Shown here piece by piece: positions 33,610 to 43,419 of a DNA stretch of 44,662 nt; within the stretch, counting starts at the first letter, position 1; every line of letters starts with the position of its first letter. A model generated the notes under the pieces. It did no database searches, was not told where the DNA came from, and was given only the letters and a program-made list of their open reading frames with translations. The translations under genes were made by a program, and so were the position numbers. Source of the DNA: an uncultured Chloracidobacterium sp. (GTDB taxonomy: Bacteria > Acidobacteriota > Blastocatellia > Chloracidobacteriales > Chloracidobacteriaceae); NCBI GenBank assembly GCA_937966115.1, contig CALCKX010000032.1, forward strand, positions 1-44,662, read 5' to 3'.

Positions 33610-33877
33610 GGATCAAGCTGCGCGAACCAAAGACATTCAGCCGGGTCATAGACTCACGACTATAGCACGCCGCGCGCAAGGAAAGTTCCGAAGTTTTCCA
33701 ACCCGTTCCTGGCGAGCCGGCTCTGGCCGCCTGGCGCGGCGGGCGCGCCAAGCGCCCCGGCGGAAACCGCGCCGCCGCTTCCGACCGCGCTTGTGCTCGC
33801 GCCGCGCGCACGCGCAAGATACCCCTGCGGGCGCGCGCCGGGCCCGCGTCACCGCCCTTCCCGTCCGAGCCGCGCCA
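33610..33877. promoter_or_regulatory. Divergent intergenic region, promoter of the pilus/secretion operon
   Basis: 268 bases separating the gspF-type gene (-) from the alpha/beta hydrolase (+). On the minus strand TATAGT (33659-33664) resembles a -10 element about 50 bases ahead of the gspF start; no good -35 element accompanies it. On the plus side I see no convincing element. GC-rich throughout. Confidence 0.3.
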
Positions 33878-34852
33878 ATGCCGCCGACCGACCTCCACCA
33901 TCAAGCCGCCCCCCGCTGGAAGCGATGGCTGCGCCGCATCGGCGTGGCGGCCGTCGGCGTGACGGCGGGCTACGCGCTAGCCTCGGCGGCCATCGCCATT
34001 CCGCTGGCGGCGCTACTCGTCTCGCCGCGCCCAAAGCGGCGGCGCCACCTCGAAAGCCTGCGGCTGCGGGACTACCTCTGGGCGCGGCGCATTCCGTACC
34101 GGGAGACGCAGTTTGTCTCCCACGACGGAACGAAACTGACCGGCTGGTTCCTGGAGCGCGGATGGTGGCGGCCGACGGTCGTGGCGCTCCACGGCGTGAC
34201 CGGCAATCGCACGAGCCTCATTCGCTTTGGCGTGATGCTCTACGCGGCTGGCTTCAACGTGTTTCTTTTCGACGGGCGAGCGCACGGTCACAGCGGCGGG
34301 CGCTTCGTGACCTACGGCTACCATGAAGTTCGGGATGTCAGCGCGGCGCTCGACCATATCTCGAAGAAGTTTCGCCTGCGCGACCAGCGGTTCGGGCTGG
34401 TCGGCATTTCCATGGGCGCGGCCATCGCCCTTCAGACGGCGGCCCGCGATCCGCGCATCGCGGCGGTGTGGGCGGAAAGCCCTTTTTCGTCGCTGCAAAA
34501 AATTTCGCGCGAATATATCGCCGAGCTTCTGCCGGTGCCCTCGACGGCGCTCGCGCCGACGACGTGGCTGGCCGAGCTGATTGCCAACTACCGGGGCAAC
34601 TTCTCGGTTTCGGATGTCAACCCGCTGGCCGTGGCCGGCAAGATCGCCTGTCCGGTGCAGCTCGTTCACGGCTTGGCCGACGACTTCGTGCGCCCCCACC
34701 ACTCGCAGGCGATCTTCGACGCGCTGGTCAACGCCAAGGAAAAAGACCTCTGGCTGATCGAGCGGGCGGCGCACGCGCGGTGCTACCGCGCCGCTATCGA
34801 GGAACATCACGCTCGCTTGCCGGCTTTCTTTCACCGCCACCTCGGACGCTAG
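33878..34852 (+). CDS. Membrane-anchored alpha/beta hydrolase
   Basis: A 324-residue protein. A basic stretch and one N-terminal hydrophobic segment (residues about 22-48, IGVAAVGVTAGYALASAAIA...) suggest an N-terminal anchor. The alpha/beta hydrolase domain shows VALHGVTGNRTS (oxyanion loop), FDGRAHGHSGG, the nucleophile elbow G-I-S-M-G, the acid in HGLADDFV and the catalytic His in RAAHARCY. It resembles serine hydrolases/thioesterase-like enzymes of the BAAT/YqkD type (DUF-style 'alpha/beta hydrolase fold'). Substrate unknown. The start at 33878 gives the best N-terminus; in-frame sequence upstream is not coding-like. It is alone on its strand between two minus-strand operons. Confidence 0.82.
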   Translation: MPPTDLHHQAAPRWKRWLRRIGVAAVGVTAGYALASAAIAIPLAALLVSPRPKRRRHLESLRLRDYLWARRIPYRETQFVSHDGTKLTGWFLERGWWRPTVVALHGVTGNRTSLIRFGVMLYAAGFNVFLFDGRAHGHSGGRFVTYGYHEVRDVSAALDHISKKFRLRDQRFGLVGISMGAAIALQTAARDPRIAAVWAESPFSSLQKISREYIAELLPVPSTALAPTTWLAELIANYRGNFSVSDVNPLAVAGKIACPVQLVHGLADDFVRPHHSQAIFDALVNAKEKDLWLIERAAHARCYRAAIEEHHARLPAFFHRHLGR

Positions 34853-34908
34853 GCGCGGCGGCGCGCAAGCGCCCCAAGCCGCGTTCCGGTCAGCCAGGCG
34901 GGGCGCGC

Positions 34909-36186
34909 TCAGCTCGCCGGGCTGGCGATGTCCGTTCGGTATCGCTTCCCCTGGAAGGCGACTGCCGCCGCCGCGGCGTAGGCCCGCTGGCGCGCCTGGG
35001 CCAGGTTGTCGCCCAGCGCCGTCACGCTAAGGACGCGCCCCCCGCTGGTGACGATCTGTCCTGACTCGTCGCGCTTCGTCGCGGCATGAAAGAGCAACAC
35101 GCCGGGGTGCAGCTCCGCCTTTTCAAGGCCGGAGATGGGGCATCCGGTCGCGGCGGTTTCAGGATAGCCTTCCGAAGCCAGCACGACGCAGACCGCCGCC
35201 TCATCCGACCACTTGAGTTCCAGCGCGTCGAGCGTGCCGTCCGCAATCGCCGCCAGCGCGTCCACGAAAGGCGTCTTCAGGCGCGGGAGGATCACCTGCG
35301 TTTCAGGATCGCCCAGCCGGGCGTTGTATTCCAGCACCCGCGGCCCCTGCTCGGTCAGCATCAGCCCGACATAGAGCACGCCCTTGAACGTCACGCCCTC
35401 AGACTGAAGGCCCGTCAGCGTCGGCTGCACGATGTGGCGCAAAATCTTTCGCTGGAGGCTAGCGTCGAGCAGGTCCGGGCTGGAATAAGCGCCCATGCCG
35501 CCGGTGTTCAGCCCGGTGTCGCCATCGCCGGCGCGCTTGTAATCGCGGGCCGGGGCCAGCGGCGCCATGGCTTTGCCGTCGGTGAAAACGAGAAACGAGG
35601 TCTCGACGCCCGTCAGGCATTCTTCTAGCACGATGCGCCGCCCGGCCTCGCCCAGCTTTCGCTCGACCAGCAGCCCGTGAATGATGTCTAGCGCCTGTTC
35701 CCGATCAGGCGCGATAAAGACGCCCTTGCCGGATGCCAGCCCGTCGGCTTTGACCACCACCGGAAAGCCGTCGAGCAGGTTCGAGTCGAAAATATCTTTC
35801 GCCTCTTCAACGGTCTCGCAAACGGCGAAGGTGGCGGTCGGGATGTGATGACGCGACATGAACTCCTTGGCGAAGACCTTGCTGCCCTCCAGCGCGGCGG
35901 CGGCCCGCGACGGGCCGACGAAGCGCAGCCCCAGCCGCGTGAAGGCGTCGGACACCCCCATGACCAGCGGCTGCTCGGGGCCGCACACGGTCAGGCTGAT
36001 GCCCAGGTCCTTGGCGACGGCGGCGAGCTTGTCAGGCTTTTTCAGGTCAATGTCCAGACAGGTCGCCATGCGGGCGATGCCGGCGTTGCCCGGCGCGCAA
36101 TAGACCCGCTCCACCCGCGCCGATTGGAGCGTCTTCCACACAATGGCGGCTTCGCGGCCGCCGCCGCCGAGAACGAGAACCTTCAT
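34909..36186 (-). CDS. purD: Phosphoribosylamine-glycine ligase
   Basis: A 425-residue ATP-grasp enzyme that joins glycine to 5-phosphoribosylamine in purine synthesis. Landmarks: MKVLVLGGGGREAAIVW (N-domain nucleotide fold), PGNAGIA, FVGPSRAAAALEGSKVFAKEFM, the ATP-grasp segment VVVKADGLASGKGVFIA, GLNTGGMGAYSS and the metal/ADP-site EYNARLGDPETQVILPRL. Length is normal. The start at 36186 precedes the canonical MKVLVLGGG. It is the last gene of the minus-strand run and follows mfd by 138 bases. Confidence 0.97.
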   Translation of the reverse strand: MKVLVLGGGGREAAIVWKTLQSARVERVYCAPGNAGIARMATCLDIDLKKPDKLAAVAKDLGISLTVCGPEQPLVMGVSDAFTRLGLRFVGPSRAAAALEGSKVFAKEFMSRHHIPTATFAVCETVEEAKDIFDSNLLDGFPVVVKADGLASGKGVFIAPDREQALDIIHGLLVERKLGEAGRRIVLEECLTGVETSFLVFTDGKAMAPLAPARDYKRAGDGDTGLNTGGMGAYSSPDLLDASLQRKILRHIVQPTLTGLQSEGVTFKGVLYVGLMLTEQGPRVLEYNARLGDPETQVILPRLKTPFVDALAAIADGTLDALELKWSDEAAVCVVLASEGYPETAATGCPISGLEKAELHPGVLLFHAATKRDESGQIVTSGGRVLSVTALGDNLAQARQRAYAAAAAVAFQGKRYRTDIASPAS

Positions 36187-36324
36187 ACGCGCCTCATCAT
36201 CCGGCGGCGCTCCGCGCCGGGAGGGATTTGATCGCCCGCCGCGGCGAGCGCGCTCGCGCTTTGTCAACTGCCCCTGGCAGGATCCTATTTCCGACGCATC
36301 CGCGGCCTGACAAGCCCTGCCAGC

Positions 36325-39300
36325 TTAGCGTGACGGCGACGCGGCGGCTTCATCCAGGGAAGGGTCTTCAGGGGACGGGCGCAGCCGCGCTAGCCACTGG
36401 CTAATCGCCGCAAAAAGCGCCTCCGGCTCGGATTCCGTTAGCGGCAGCCGCAGCGTCTGCGCGCCGGCAAGCCGAGCGCCGGGCGTTTCGGCGACCAGTC
36501 GGGTCAGCGCGGCGACATCCAGGCGCGGCTTGTCGGCGAACTTGAAGCTGAGCGTACTGCCATCCCAGTCAATGGACAAGATGCCAAGCGCCGATGCCGC
36601 CTGGCGCAGGCGCGCATAGGCGAACAGCGCCAGGGCTTGTGGCGGGCGCGGGCCGTAGCGGTCGTCGAGCTCCTGCCCCAGCGCCTCCAGCGCGGCGTCA
36701 TCGGCCGCCAATGAAATTCGCTTGTAGGTGCGCAGGCGCTGCCCCGCGTCGCCGATGTACGCCTCCGGCAGCCGGATGTCCATCCGCAAATTGATGTTGG
36801 CTTGAATCTCTTCCTCGACGGGCATCCCGCGCAACTCGCGCACGGTTTCATCCAGCAGGCGGCAATACAGGTCGAAGCCGATGGCGTCGAGGTGGCCCGA
36901 CTGCTGCCCGCCGAGCAGGTTGCCGGCGCCGCGCAGCTCCAAATCCAGCGCCGCGATGCGAAAGCCGGAACCGAGGTCGGAAAACTCCCGAATGGCGGCC
37001 AAGCGCCGCCGGGCAACGCCGGATAGCTCGGCTTCCGGCGGCACGAGCAAGTAAGCGAAGGCCCGCCGATTCGACCGCCCGACGCGCCCGCGCAACTGGT
37101 AGAGCTGCGCCAGCCCATACTGATCGGCCTGGTTGATGAGGATCGTGTTGGCCAGCGGAATATCAATGCCGTTCTCGATGATGGTCGTCGAGACCAGCGC
37201 GTCCAGCTCATGGTTGACGAAGCGCATCATGACGGCTTCCAGCTCTTTCTCGCCCATCTGCCCATGACCGACGCCAATCCGCGCCTGCGGCGCCAGGCGC
37301 TGAATCAGCTCGGCGATGGCGTAGATGGTCTCCACCCGGTTGTGAATGAAAAACGCCTGGCCGCCCCGCGCCAGCTCGGTTTCCAACGCGCCGCGCACGA
37401 CGCTTTCGGAAAACTGCGCCACGACCGTATGGATCGGCAAGCGATCGCGCGGCGGCGTTTCAATCACCGACATGTCGCGCAATCCGGCAATGGCCAGATT
37501 GAGCGTGCGCGGGATGGGCGTCGCCGACAGCGTCAAAACATCCACCTTGCGGCGCAACTGCTTGAGCCTTTCCTTGTGCGCCACGCCGAACCGCTGCTCC
37601 TCGTCAATGATGACCAAGCCGAGATTCTTGAAGCTCACGTCCTTTGACAGCAGCCGGTGCGTTCCCACGAGAATGTCCGTCTCGCCGCGCGCCGTCCGCT
37701 CCAGCGCGTCCTTGATTTCCTTCGCGGTCCGAAAGCGCGACACCATGTCAATCGTCACCGGAAACGAGGCGAAACGCTCGCGGAAAGTCTTGGCATGCTG
37801 AAAGGCCAGCACGGTGGTCGGCGCCAGGACGGCGACTTGCCGATTTTCCATCACGACCTTGAAAGCCGCCCGCATCGCCACCTCGGTTTTGCCAAAGCCG
37901 ACATCGCCGCACAGCAGCCGATCCATTGGGGTCGGCGACTCCAAGTCGCGCTTGATGTCCGCCAGCGCGGCCGCCTGATCGCGGGTCAGCTCATACGGGA
38001 AGGCGTCTTCAAACTCCTGCTGCCACGGCGTATCGGGCCCGCAGGCGCTGCCCTGGACGAGCTGCCGCTCGGCATAGAGCTTGAGCAGCTCCTCGGTCAT
38101 ATCGCGCATGGCTCGCTTGGCGCGGGCCTTGGTCCTGGCCCAGGCGACGCCGCCAAGCTTGTCGAGGCGCGGCGCGCTCGCGTCCGCGCTCGAAAACTTC
38201 TGCACCAAATCCAGCCGCTCGACCGGAACCGAAAGCTGCTGCCGGTCGGCGTATTCCAGCACCATGAACTCGCAGGGCGGCGTTCGCCGATCGACCTGCA
38301 CCTGTTGCAGGCCCAGAAACCGCCCGATGCCATGGTTGACATGGACGACGAAATCGCCCGCTTTCAGATCGAGAAAATCCGACAGGAAGCTGCCGACGGA
38401 AACCTTGCGCTTCGCGCCGCCGACCGGCGTCAGCCGAACCTCCTCGACCGAGGGCGCCTCGTCAAACAGCTCGCGCTCGACGATGAACGCCAACTGCCCG
38501 GACGGAAAGCGAAAGCCGTTCAACAGGCTGCCCACCGTGACAAAGCAGCCGGCGCGACTCGCTTCGTCCAGGGCGCGGCGCAGCGCTGGCGCGTCGGGGT
38601 AGCAGCCGGCGACGATGTCATACTCGCGTAAAATATCGCGCACCCGCTCGGCGACTCCCAGCGAAGGCATGACAAACAGCGTCGTCAGGCCGCGCTGGCG
38701 CAGCTCGCGCAACTCCGCCGCAAGCTGCGACAGGCGACCGTGAAACCGGCGCATGGACTGCGTTTTCAGCTCGATCTCGACCTGCGCGGCCGCCGCCGGA
38801 AAGAGAAAGAGCGGCGTGGCGGCGGCCGACGCGCCATTCGCCGGCGAGCAGCCGCTATCCAGCGCGCCGCTGAAGCCGGCGTCCGTCTGGTCGGCCCTGA
38901 CGCCTAGCGCGCGCAGCTCGATGCGCGGCCGCGTCTCAAGCTCGGCGCGCAGCGTCGCGGCATCCAGAACGAAGCTTTCCGGCGACAGCACCAGCTCGCC
39001 CGCCTCGTCCGCCGCCGCAAACTGATCGCGAAGCTGCCGAAAATAGCTTTCCAAGACCCGCTCGACCGCCGCCGGCTCGTCAACCGCGAGCCGCGCCGCG
39101 CCCAGGTAATCGAAAAGGCTTCCGGTCAGCGGGCGCGCCAACGGCAACAGCGTTTCCCATCCGTTGAAAAGCTCGCCGCGCTCGGCCAGGGCGAGCCGCG
39201 GGCGCAGCTCCGCGGCGAAGCGGGCGTCCGCCCAATGGTCGCGCGCGCGCGCCGCCCAGGCGCGCAAGCCTTCCGGCAGCGTGGCGAACTCGCGCAGCGG

Positions 39301-40026
39301 CAACACGCGACAGCTTGTCCGCCGGGCAATTGAGCGCTGCGTTTCAATATCGAACTCGCGGATGGATTCGAGCGTGTCGCCGAAAAACTCCAGGCGCGTT
39401 GGATTGTCCTGAGCGGGCGAGTAAATATCCAGAATGCCGCCGCGCAAGCTGTATTCGCCCAGCGCCGTCACCGGCTCGCGGCGGACATAGCCTGTGCCGT
39501 CGAGGAGCTTGAGCAGGTCATCCAGCGGATATTCCTCGCCCGCGTCGAGCGTGACGCTGCTCACGGCGAGGTCCTGGCGCGGCGCAAGCTTTTCCGCCAG
39601 CGCGCGCGCCGGAAGGATGGTCACCCGGCTGTCGCCTTCGAGCAGGCGCGTCAGACACAGCGCGCGGGCTTCGAGCAGCTCGGGATGCGGCGGCGTCGCG
39701 GCGTAGGGACCGCCTTCCGCCACGGGAAAGACCTGCACGCCGTCGCTCGCCTGCGCGTCCAGCCCCTGCGTCAGGCGCACAAAGTAACGGACATCCGCCT
39801 CGACGAGCTCGACATCCTGAGGCGTCGGCACGACAAAGGCGACCGGCTGCCCGGTCACGGCGTGCAGCAGCGCCGGCAGGAGCGCCCGCCCGCTGCCCGT
39901 CAGGCCCGCGATGGCGCTGACCCCGCGCGGCTGCCGCAGCCGCTCGAGCAGGCGAGCGCCTTCGGGCGCGCGCGCCAGATCGCCAAACGGCGCCGGCAGC
40001 GTCAGGCGGGGCGTCACGGCTGACAC
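36325..40026 (-). CDS. mfd: Transcription-repair coupling factor
   Basis: A 1233-residue Mfd (usual length about 1150-1250). N-terminal UvrB-homology region (about 1-330, [37 protein letters not shown]), linker, RNA-polymerase-interaction (CarD-like) domain (about 550-640, [16 protein letters not shown]), then the RecG-like DNA translocase with Walker [11 protein letters not shown] (about 700), DEEQ box (about 808), SATPIPRTL and [14 protein letters not shown] (about 985), and the C-terminal TRCF domain. Mfd removes stalled RNA polymerase and recruits UvrAB. The start is a GTG at 40026 that overlaps the hldE2 stop by 13 bases; a GTG three codons later is possible. Confidence 0.96.
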   Translation of the reverse strand: MSAVTPRLTLPAPFGDLARAPEGARLLERLRQPRGVSAIAGLTGSGRALLPALLHAVTGQPVAFVVPTPQDVELVEADVRYFVRLTQGLDAQASDGVQVFPVAEGGPYAATPPHPELLEARALCLTRLLEGDSRVTILPARALAEKLAPRQDLAVSSVTLDAGEEYPLDDLLKLLDGTGYVRREPVTALGEYSLRGGILDIYSPAQDNPTRLEFFGDTLESIREFDIETQRSIARRTSCRVLPLREFATLPEGLRAWAARARDHWADARFAAELRPRLALAERGELFNGWETLLPLARPLTGSLFDYLGAARLAVDEPAAVERVLESYFRQLRDQFAAADEAGELVLSPESFVLDAATLRAELETRPRIELRALGVRADQTDAGFSGALDSGCSPANGASAAATPLFLFPAAAAQVEIELKTQSMRRFHGRLSQLAAELRELRQRGLTTLFVMPSLGVAERVRDILREYDIVAGCYPDAPALRRALDEASRAGCFVTVGSLLNGFRFPSGQLAFIVERELFDEAPSVEEVRLTPVGGAKRKVSVGSFLSDFLDLKAGDFVVHVNHGIGRFLGLQQVQVDRRTPPCEFMVLEYADRQQLSVPVERLDLVQKFSSADASAPRLDKLGGVAWARTKARAKRAMRDMTEELLKLYAERQLVQGSACGPDTPWQQEFEDAFPYELTRDQAAALADIKRDLESPTPMDRLLCGDVGFGKTEVAMRAAFKVVMENRQVAVLAPTTVLAFQHAKTFRERFASFPVTIDMVSRFRTAKEIKDALERTARGETDILVGTHRLLSKDVSFKNLGLVIIDEEQRFGVAHKERLKQLRRKVDVLTLSATPIPRTLNLAIAGLRDMSVIETPPRDRLPIHTVVAQFSESVVRGALETELARGGQAFFIHNRVETIYAIAELIQRLAPQARIGVGHGQMGEKELEAVMMRFVNHELDALVSTTIIENGIDIPLANTILINQADQYGLAQLYQLRGRVGRSNRRAFAYLLVPPEAELSGVARRRLAAIREFSDLGSGFRIAALDLELRGAGNLLGGQQSGHLDAIGFDLYCRLLDETVRELRGMPVEEEIQANINLRMDIRLPEAYIGDAGQRLRTYKRISLAADDAALEALGQELDDRYGPRPPQALALFAYARLRQAASALGILSIDWDGSTLSFKFADKPRLDVAALTRLVAETPGARLAGAQTLRLPLTESEPEALFAAISQWLARLRPSPEDPSLDEAAASPSR

Positions 40027-40598
40027 GGCGGCGTTCGCTTCAGGGGCGGCGTGACAGCGCCAGCGTAACGGGCGAGGATGCGTTGCACGATGTCGGTGGT
40101 CGAGACGCCCGGCACCAGCGGGAGCGAATAGACCGCGCCGCCGTTGGATTCGACCGCTTCCCGCCCGACGATTCGCTCCACGGGCCAGTCGCCGCCCTTG
40201 ACGAGGATATCCGGGAGCAGGGTCTCAATCAGCGCCAGCGGCGTCGGGTCGTCAAAGACCACGACGGCATCCACCATGGCGAGCGCCGCCAGGACCTGGC
40301 AGCGCTCTTCCTGGGCGAGAATGGGGCGTCCGGGGCCTTTGAGCTCGCGAATGGAGCGGTCGCTGTTGAGTGCGACAATCAGGGCGTCCCCCAGCCGCCG
40401 GGCCTGCCGCAAGTAGGCGACATGGCCGGGGTGCAGCAGGTCGAAGCACCCATTGGTGAAGACGACGCGCTGCCGGGCGCGTCGCCACGCCGCCCGCTGC
40501 GCCGCCAGGCGCGGCGCATCGTAGAGCTTCTCCGCCTCCGGCGGCGCGCCCGCCAGGGACGCCTCCGGCGCGGCTATGGAATCCAGGTCATTGACCAT
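40014..40598 (-). CDS. rfaE2: D-glycero-beta-D-manno-heptose 1-phosphate adenylyltransferase
   Basis: A 194-residue cytidylyltransferase-fold protein matching the C-terminal (HldE2/RfaE2) half of HldE. It has the signature [17 protein letters not shown] with the HxGH motif (HPGH near residue 57), [44 protein letters not shown] and [10 protein letters not shown]. It transfers AMP from ATP to heptose 1-phosphate during ADP-heptose synthesis for the LPS inner core. It has about 40 residues of low-complexity N-terminal extension. The matching kinase (RfaE1) is not in the window. Overlaps both neighbours (bfr-like by 11 bases, mfd by 13). Confidence 0.93.
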   Translation of the reverse strand: MVNDLDSIAAPEASLAGAPPEAEKLYDAPRLAAQRAAWRRARQRVVFTNGCFDLLHPGHVAYLRQARRLGDALIVALNSDRSIRELKGPGRPILAQEERCQVLAALAMVDAVVVFDDPTPLALIETLLPDILVKGGDWPVERIVGREAVESNGGAVYSLPLVPGVSTTDIVQRILARYAGAVTPPLKRTPPCQP

Positions 40599-41037
40599 AA
40601 TCGCGCAGCATCTTTTTGAGTTCGATGCAGTGCAGCTCTTCCTGCCCGATCATGGTGCGGGCAAATTCCTCGATATACACGCTGCGGTCGGCGACCACGG
40701 CGAGCAGCTTCTTGTACAGATCGAGCGCCCGGCGCTCATGCGCGAGACTTTCCTCCAGAATGTCGCGGACGCTGTGCCGGTGCGTCTCCTCAATCGCGGC
40801 GATGCGCAGGCTGGGATGCCCTTCCAGACCGGTCAGAATTTCACCCACCTGCTGGGCGTGGGACAGCGACTCGACGGCTTGTCGCTTGAAGAAATCCACG
40901 ATGGGAATACGGTTGGGGCCTGTTACCATCAAAGCGAAGTGGGTGTAGCACACCACCCCGGCCAGCTCGCATTCCATGATTTCGGAAAGCAGCGCGGAAG
41001 TCTGCTCGACGTCAACATCCTCAAGAATGGCTTTCAT
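40588..41037 (-). CDS. Bacterioferritin-like protein
   Basis: A 149-residue four-helix ferritin-like protein. Aligned by eye with E. coli Bfr: helix [14 protein letters not shown] (E18-type ligand kept), helix B ...[23 protein letters not shown], helix [14 protein letters not shown], helix [14 protein letters not shown] (ExxH kept). In helix B the position equivalent to the ligand Glu three residues before His is Ser, with a Glu one further back, and the heme-ligand Met is Leu. So iron oxidation may be altered and heme binding is unlikely; this could be a storage or stress variant. The start at 41037 is preferred to the TTG at 41046. It overlaps rfaE2 by 11 bases. Confidence 0.8.
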   Translation of the reverse strand: MKAILEDVDVEQTSALLSEIMECELAGVVCYTHFALMVTGPNRIPIVDFFKRQAVESLSHAQQVGEILTGLEGHPSLRIAAIEETHRHSVRDILEESLAHERRALDLYKKLLAVVADRSVYIEEFARTMIGQEELHCIELKKMLRDYGQ

Positions 41038-41097
41038 AACTTCCAACCTTTCACGAAAGGCGTTTCACGGTTTCGGCGACGGCTTGGGGCGGCGGCC

Positions 41098-42066
41098 TTA
41101 GTCGCTCGGAGGGGCCGGGCGCGATGTCTGCGGCAACCCAAGATAGACCACCAGAAAGGCGGCGCAAAGAAGGGCTACCGAAAACTTGAAGACGCTCGGC
41201 GCATTGGACGGCGACAGAAAGCCCTCGATGAGGCCGGCGACCGCCAGCAGCGGGACACAGATGGCAAAGAGCTTGATGGCGGCCATCCCGCGCTCCAGCA
41301 GGGCTTCGCCGCGCGTTCGGTCGCCAGGCGCGATCAGCGCGCCGCCCATGAGAAAGCCGGCCCCGCCGGCGATGAAGATGGCCATCAGCTCGAACACGCC
41401 ATGCGCGCACACGAAAACCAGAAGCGGCGTAAAGCTGTATTTCACCGCCAGCGCCAAAATCCCCCCGATGTGCAGACCATTGGACGCCAAAACGTAAAAT
41501 GTGCCGAGGCCGGCGAAAATGCCCAGCGCGAACGCGCCCAGCGCGACCCGCAGATTGTTCGTCAGAATGAGCGAGGCGACAAGCTGATTCTCGCCATTGA
41601 TGGCGGAGGTCCAGTCCTGACCGCGCTTAATTTGCTCCAGCGCGCCCGATAGCCCAATCGCCCCGGCAAAGGCCTCGTCATAGCAAACGAACAGCCCACC
41701 CGCGAGCGCAAAGGCGGCAAACGCCAGAAACGCCGCGAACACATAGGCGCGGTGCGCGCGGAAGAGCGCCGGCGCGTCGTAGCGGTAAAAGCGCCAGAGC
41801 TTGAGCCAACTGCCGCTTTCCGCCTGATAGATCGCGCCGTGCGCGCGCGCCGCCAGGTGGTTGAGGTAGCTGACTAGTTGCGGGTCGCGCACTTCGTGCC
41901 GAGCGATGGCGAGGTCGGCGGCGGCGCGCTGGTAGAGCCGTCCAAACTCCCGCGCTTCGTCGCGGCGCAGTCGCCGCAGCCCGCCCTTGCCGACCAGGGC
42001 GAGCAGCGCCTCCAGCCGCTGCCAGCTCGCTCGCCGACGCTCGATAAAATCTCGCTCGTAGGCCAT
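41098..42066 (-). CDS. Stage II sporulation protein M-like membrane protein
   Basis: A 322-residue polytopic inner-membrane protein of the SpoIIM family: a soluble N-terminus of about 100 residues rich in charged helix (RRASWQRLEALL), then five or six hydrophobic segments with the characteristic LILTNNLRVALGAFALGIFAGLGTFYVL, GGILALAVKYSFTPLLVFVCAHGVFELMAIFIAGGAGFLMG and the C-terminal pair. Non-sporulating bacteria carry this family, often beside MoxR/DUF58/DUF4129 genes; here its neighbours are hslV and a ferritin. Role in envelope biology is presumed. It is 24 bases after hslV. Confidence 0.85.
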   Translation of the reverse strand: MAYERDFIERRRASWQRLEALLALVGKGGLRRLRRDEAREFGRLYQRAAADLAIARHEVRDPQLVSYLNHLAARAHGAIYQAESGSWLKLWRFYRYDAPALFRAHRAYVFAAFLAFAAFALAGGLFVCYDEAFAGAIGLSGALEQIKRGQDWTSAINGENQLVASLILTNNLRVALGAFALGIFAGLGTFYVLASNGLHIGGILALAVKYSFTPLLVFVCAHGVFELMAIFIAGGAGFLMGGALIAPGDRTRGEALLERGMAAIKLFAICVPLLAVAGLIEGFLSPSNAPSVFKFSVALLCAAFLVVYLGLPQTSRPAPPSD

Positions 42067-42090
42067 GGGGTATGGATTCAGCGCGCCGGC

Positions 42091-42654
42091 TCAGCCAAGT
42101 TCCTCATACGCGATGACATGATTGGTGTAAATGCAAATGCTGGCGGCGATCTCCATCGCTTCCTCGGCGACGCGGCGGGCTGAGAAATCAGTATGCTTCA
42201 GCAGCGCGCGCGCCGCGGCTTCGGCATACGGACCGCCCGACCCAATCGCCATGGCGTCGCCGTCCGGCTCGATGATGTCGCCCGTGCCCGACAGCAGCAG
42301 CGTCGCCTTTTCATCCGCGACGAGAAGCAAGGCTTCCAGATGGCGCAGCATACGGTCGGTGCGCCAGTCCTTCGCCAACTCGACGGCGGCGCGCTGGAGC
42401 TGGCCGTGGTACTGGTCGAGCTTGGCTTCAAAGCGCGTGAAGAGCGAGAAGGCGTCGGCCGTGCCCCCGGCGAAGCCGGCGAGAATCTTGTCGTTGTACA
42501 GACGGCGAATTTTGCGGGCGTTGCCCTTGACCACATTCGACCCCATCGTCACTTGACCATCGGCGGCCAGGACGACCTTGCCGGCGCGCCGCACGGTAAG
42601 GACGGTCGTGCTGCGAATCAGCGGGCGAGTTTCGGAGGCGCGGGAGCGAGTCAC
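42091..42654 (-). CDS. hslV: ATP-dependent protease peptidase subunit HslV
   Basis: A 187-residue proteasome-like N-terminal-Thr hydrolase. By alignment with E. coli HslV (TTIVSVRRNG), the nucleophile is T16 in [12 protein letters not shown], so a propeptide of about 15 residues would be removed. Core elements [54 protein letters not shown] and [25 protein letters not shown] are typical. It degrades proteins together with the HslU ATPase. hslU, normally adjacent, is not in the window. The start is a GTG at 42654; no stronger initiation site was found. Confidence 0.94.
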   Translation of the reverse strand: MTRSRASETRPLIRSTTVLTVRRAGKVVLAADGQVTMGSNVVKGNARKIRRLYNDKILAGFAGGTADAFSLFTRFEAKLDQYHGQLQRAAVELAKDWRTDRMLRHLEALLLVADEKATLLLSGTGDIIEPDGDAMAIGSGGPYAEAAARALLKHTDFSARRVAEEAMEIAASICIYTNHVIAYEELG

Positions 42655-42802
42655 GGAAAGCTTTGCGGAGAGTGGAAATGGCCGGCGCGGTTACGCGCCC
42701 TTACCGGCGCAAGGCCTCTCTAGCACAGCCCCGCCGCGGGCGCAAAGCCCCGCCGGGCGCGGCCTCCGGGGCGCCACCCCAGCTCAGCCTTCAGCGCAAC
42801 CT

Positions 42803-43243
42803 TCAGTTCAGCAGCGGATTGGGAAGGTCTTCGTCGGGCGGCGCTAGTCGCTCGACGCGCAGGATGGTCTCGCAGAACAAATTCGAGTCGAGCAGCGTCT
42901 GCACGACGTACTCCCCGGCCTGCGTGAAGTGAAGATTGAGAAAAAACGTGACGTTGGCGTTGGAGCCGTGTACCGGCAGGCTCAGCCGCGAGGGCGTCGA
43001 GACGGCGAGCGCCTGCTGGCGTCCGGGATAGAGAATGCGCACTTCGGACAGATAATCCCCCGTGCCGCGCCAGTGATTGCAGATCGCCAAGCGCGGCAGG
43101 CCGAAGGGAATCTCCGGGACGTGGATTTCCTGAAACACGCCCATGAAGCTCAGCTTGTTGCCGACTTCGAGGCGGACATCGTCGCACAGGATTTGATAGA
43201 CAAGTTCAATCGTTCTGGCGTGGCTGGTTCCGACCGCGGGCAT
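42803..43243 (-). CDS. DUF6941-like hypothetical protein
   Basis: A 146-residue soluble protein with the recognisable opening LVYQILCDDVRLEVGNKLSFMGVF, IPFGLPRLAICNHW and the later beta-rich NVTFFLNLHFTQAGEYVVQTLLDSN, which fits my recollection of the DUF6941 family; that name needs a database check. Function unknown. The start at 43243 is supported by AAGGA about 12 bases upstream; a TTG at 43264 is the alternative. It heads the minus-strand run and is separated from hslV by 148 bases containing GC-rich imperfect repeats (42728-42762). Divergent from hemE. Confidence 0.7.
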   Translation of the reverse strand: MPAVGTSHARTIELVYQILCDDVRLEVGNKLSFMGVFQEIHVPEIPFGLPRLAICNHWRGTGDYLSEVRILYPGRQQALAVSTPSRLSLPVHGSNANVTFFLNLHFTQAGEYVVQTLLDSNLFCETILRVERLAPPDEDLPNPLLN

Positions 43244-43419
43244 GGCGTAGGGCGTCCTTGGCAAGCGACTTGCGCCAGCGGCGTCCAGCCGGCGCTTGCG
43301 CTCTAGTCATGCACAGTCAGGGCATTTCAGCAATGACTTTCGTCCGATGAGCAATGTAGATTGCCGTCAGGGTCGCCGCTTTGCCGCGACAAATCCTCTC
43401 GCCCGCGAGTGTTTAGCCC

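Noticed and set aside
36594-38631. Several plus-strand frames under mfd, the longest 324 codons
   Set aside because: mfd fills this region on the minus strand with full-length conserved motifs; the plus-strand frames are shadows.
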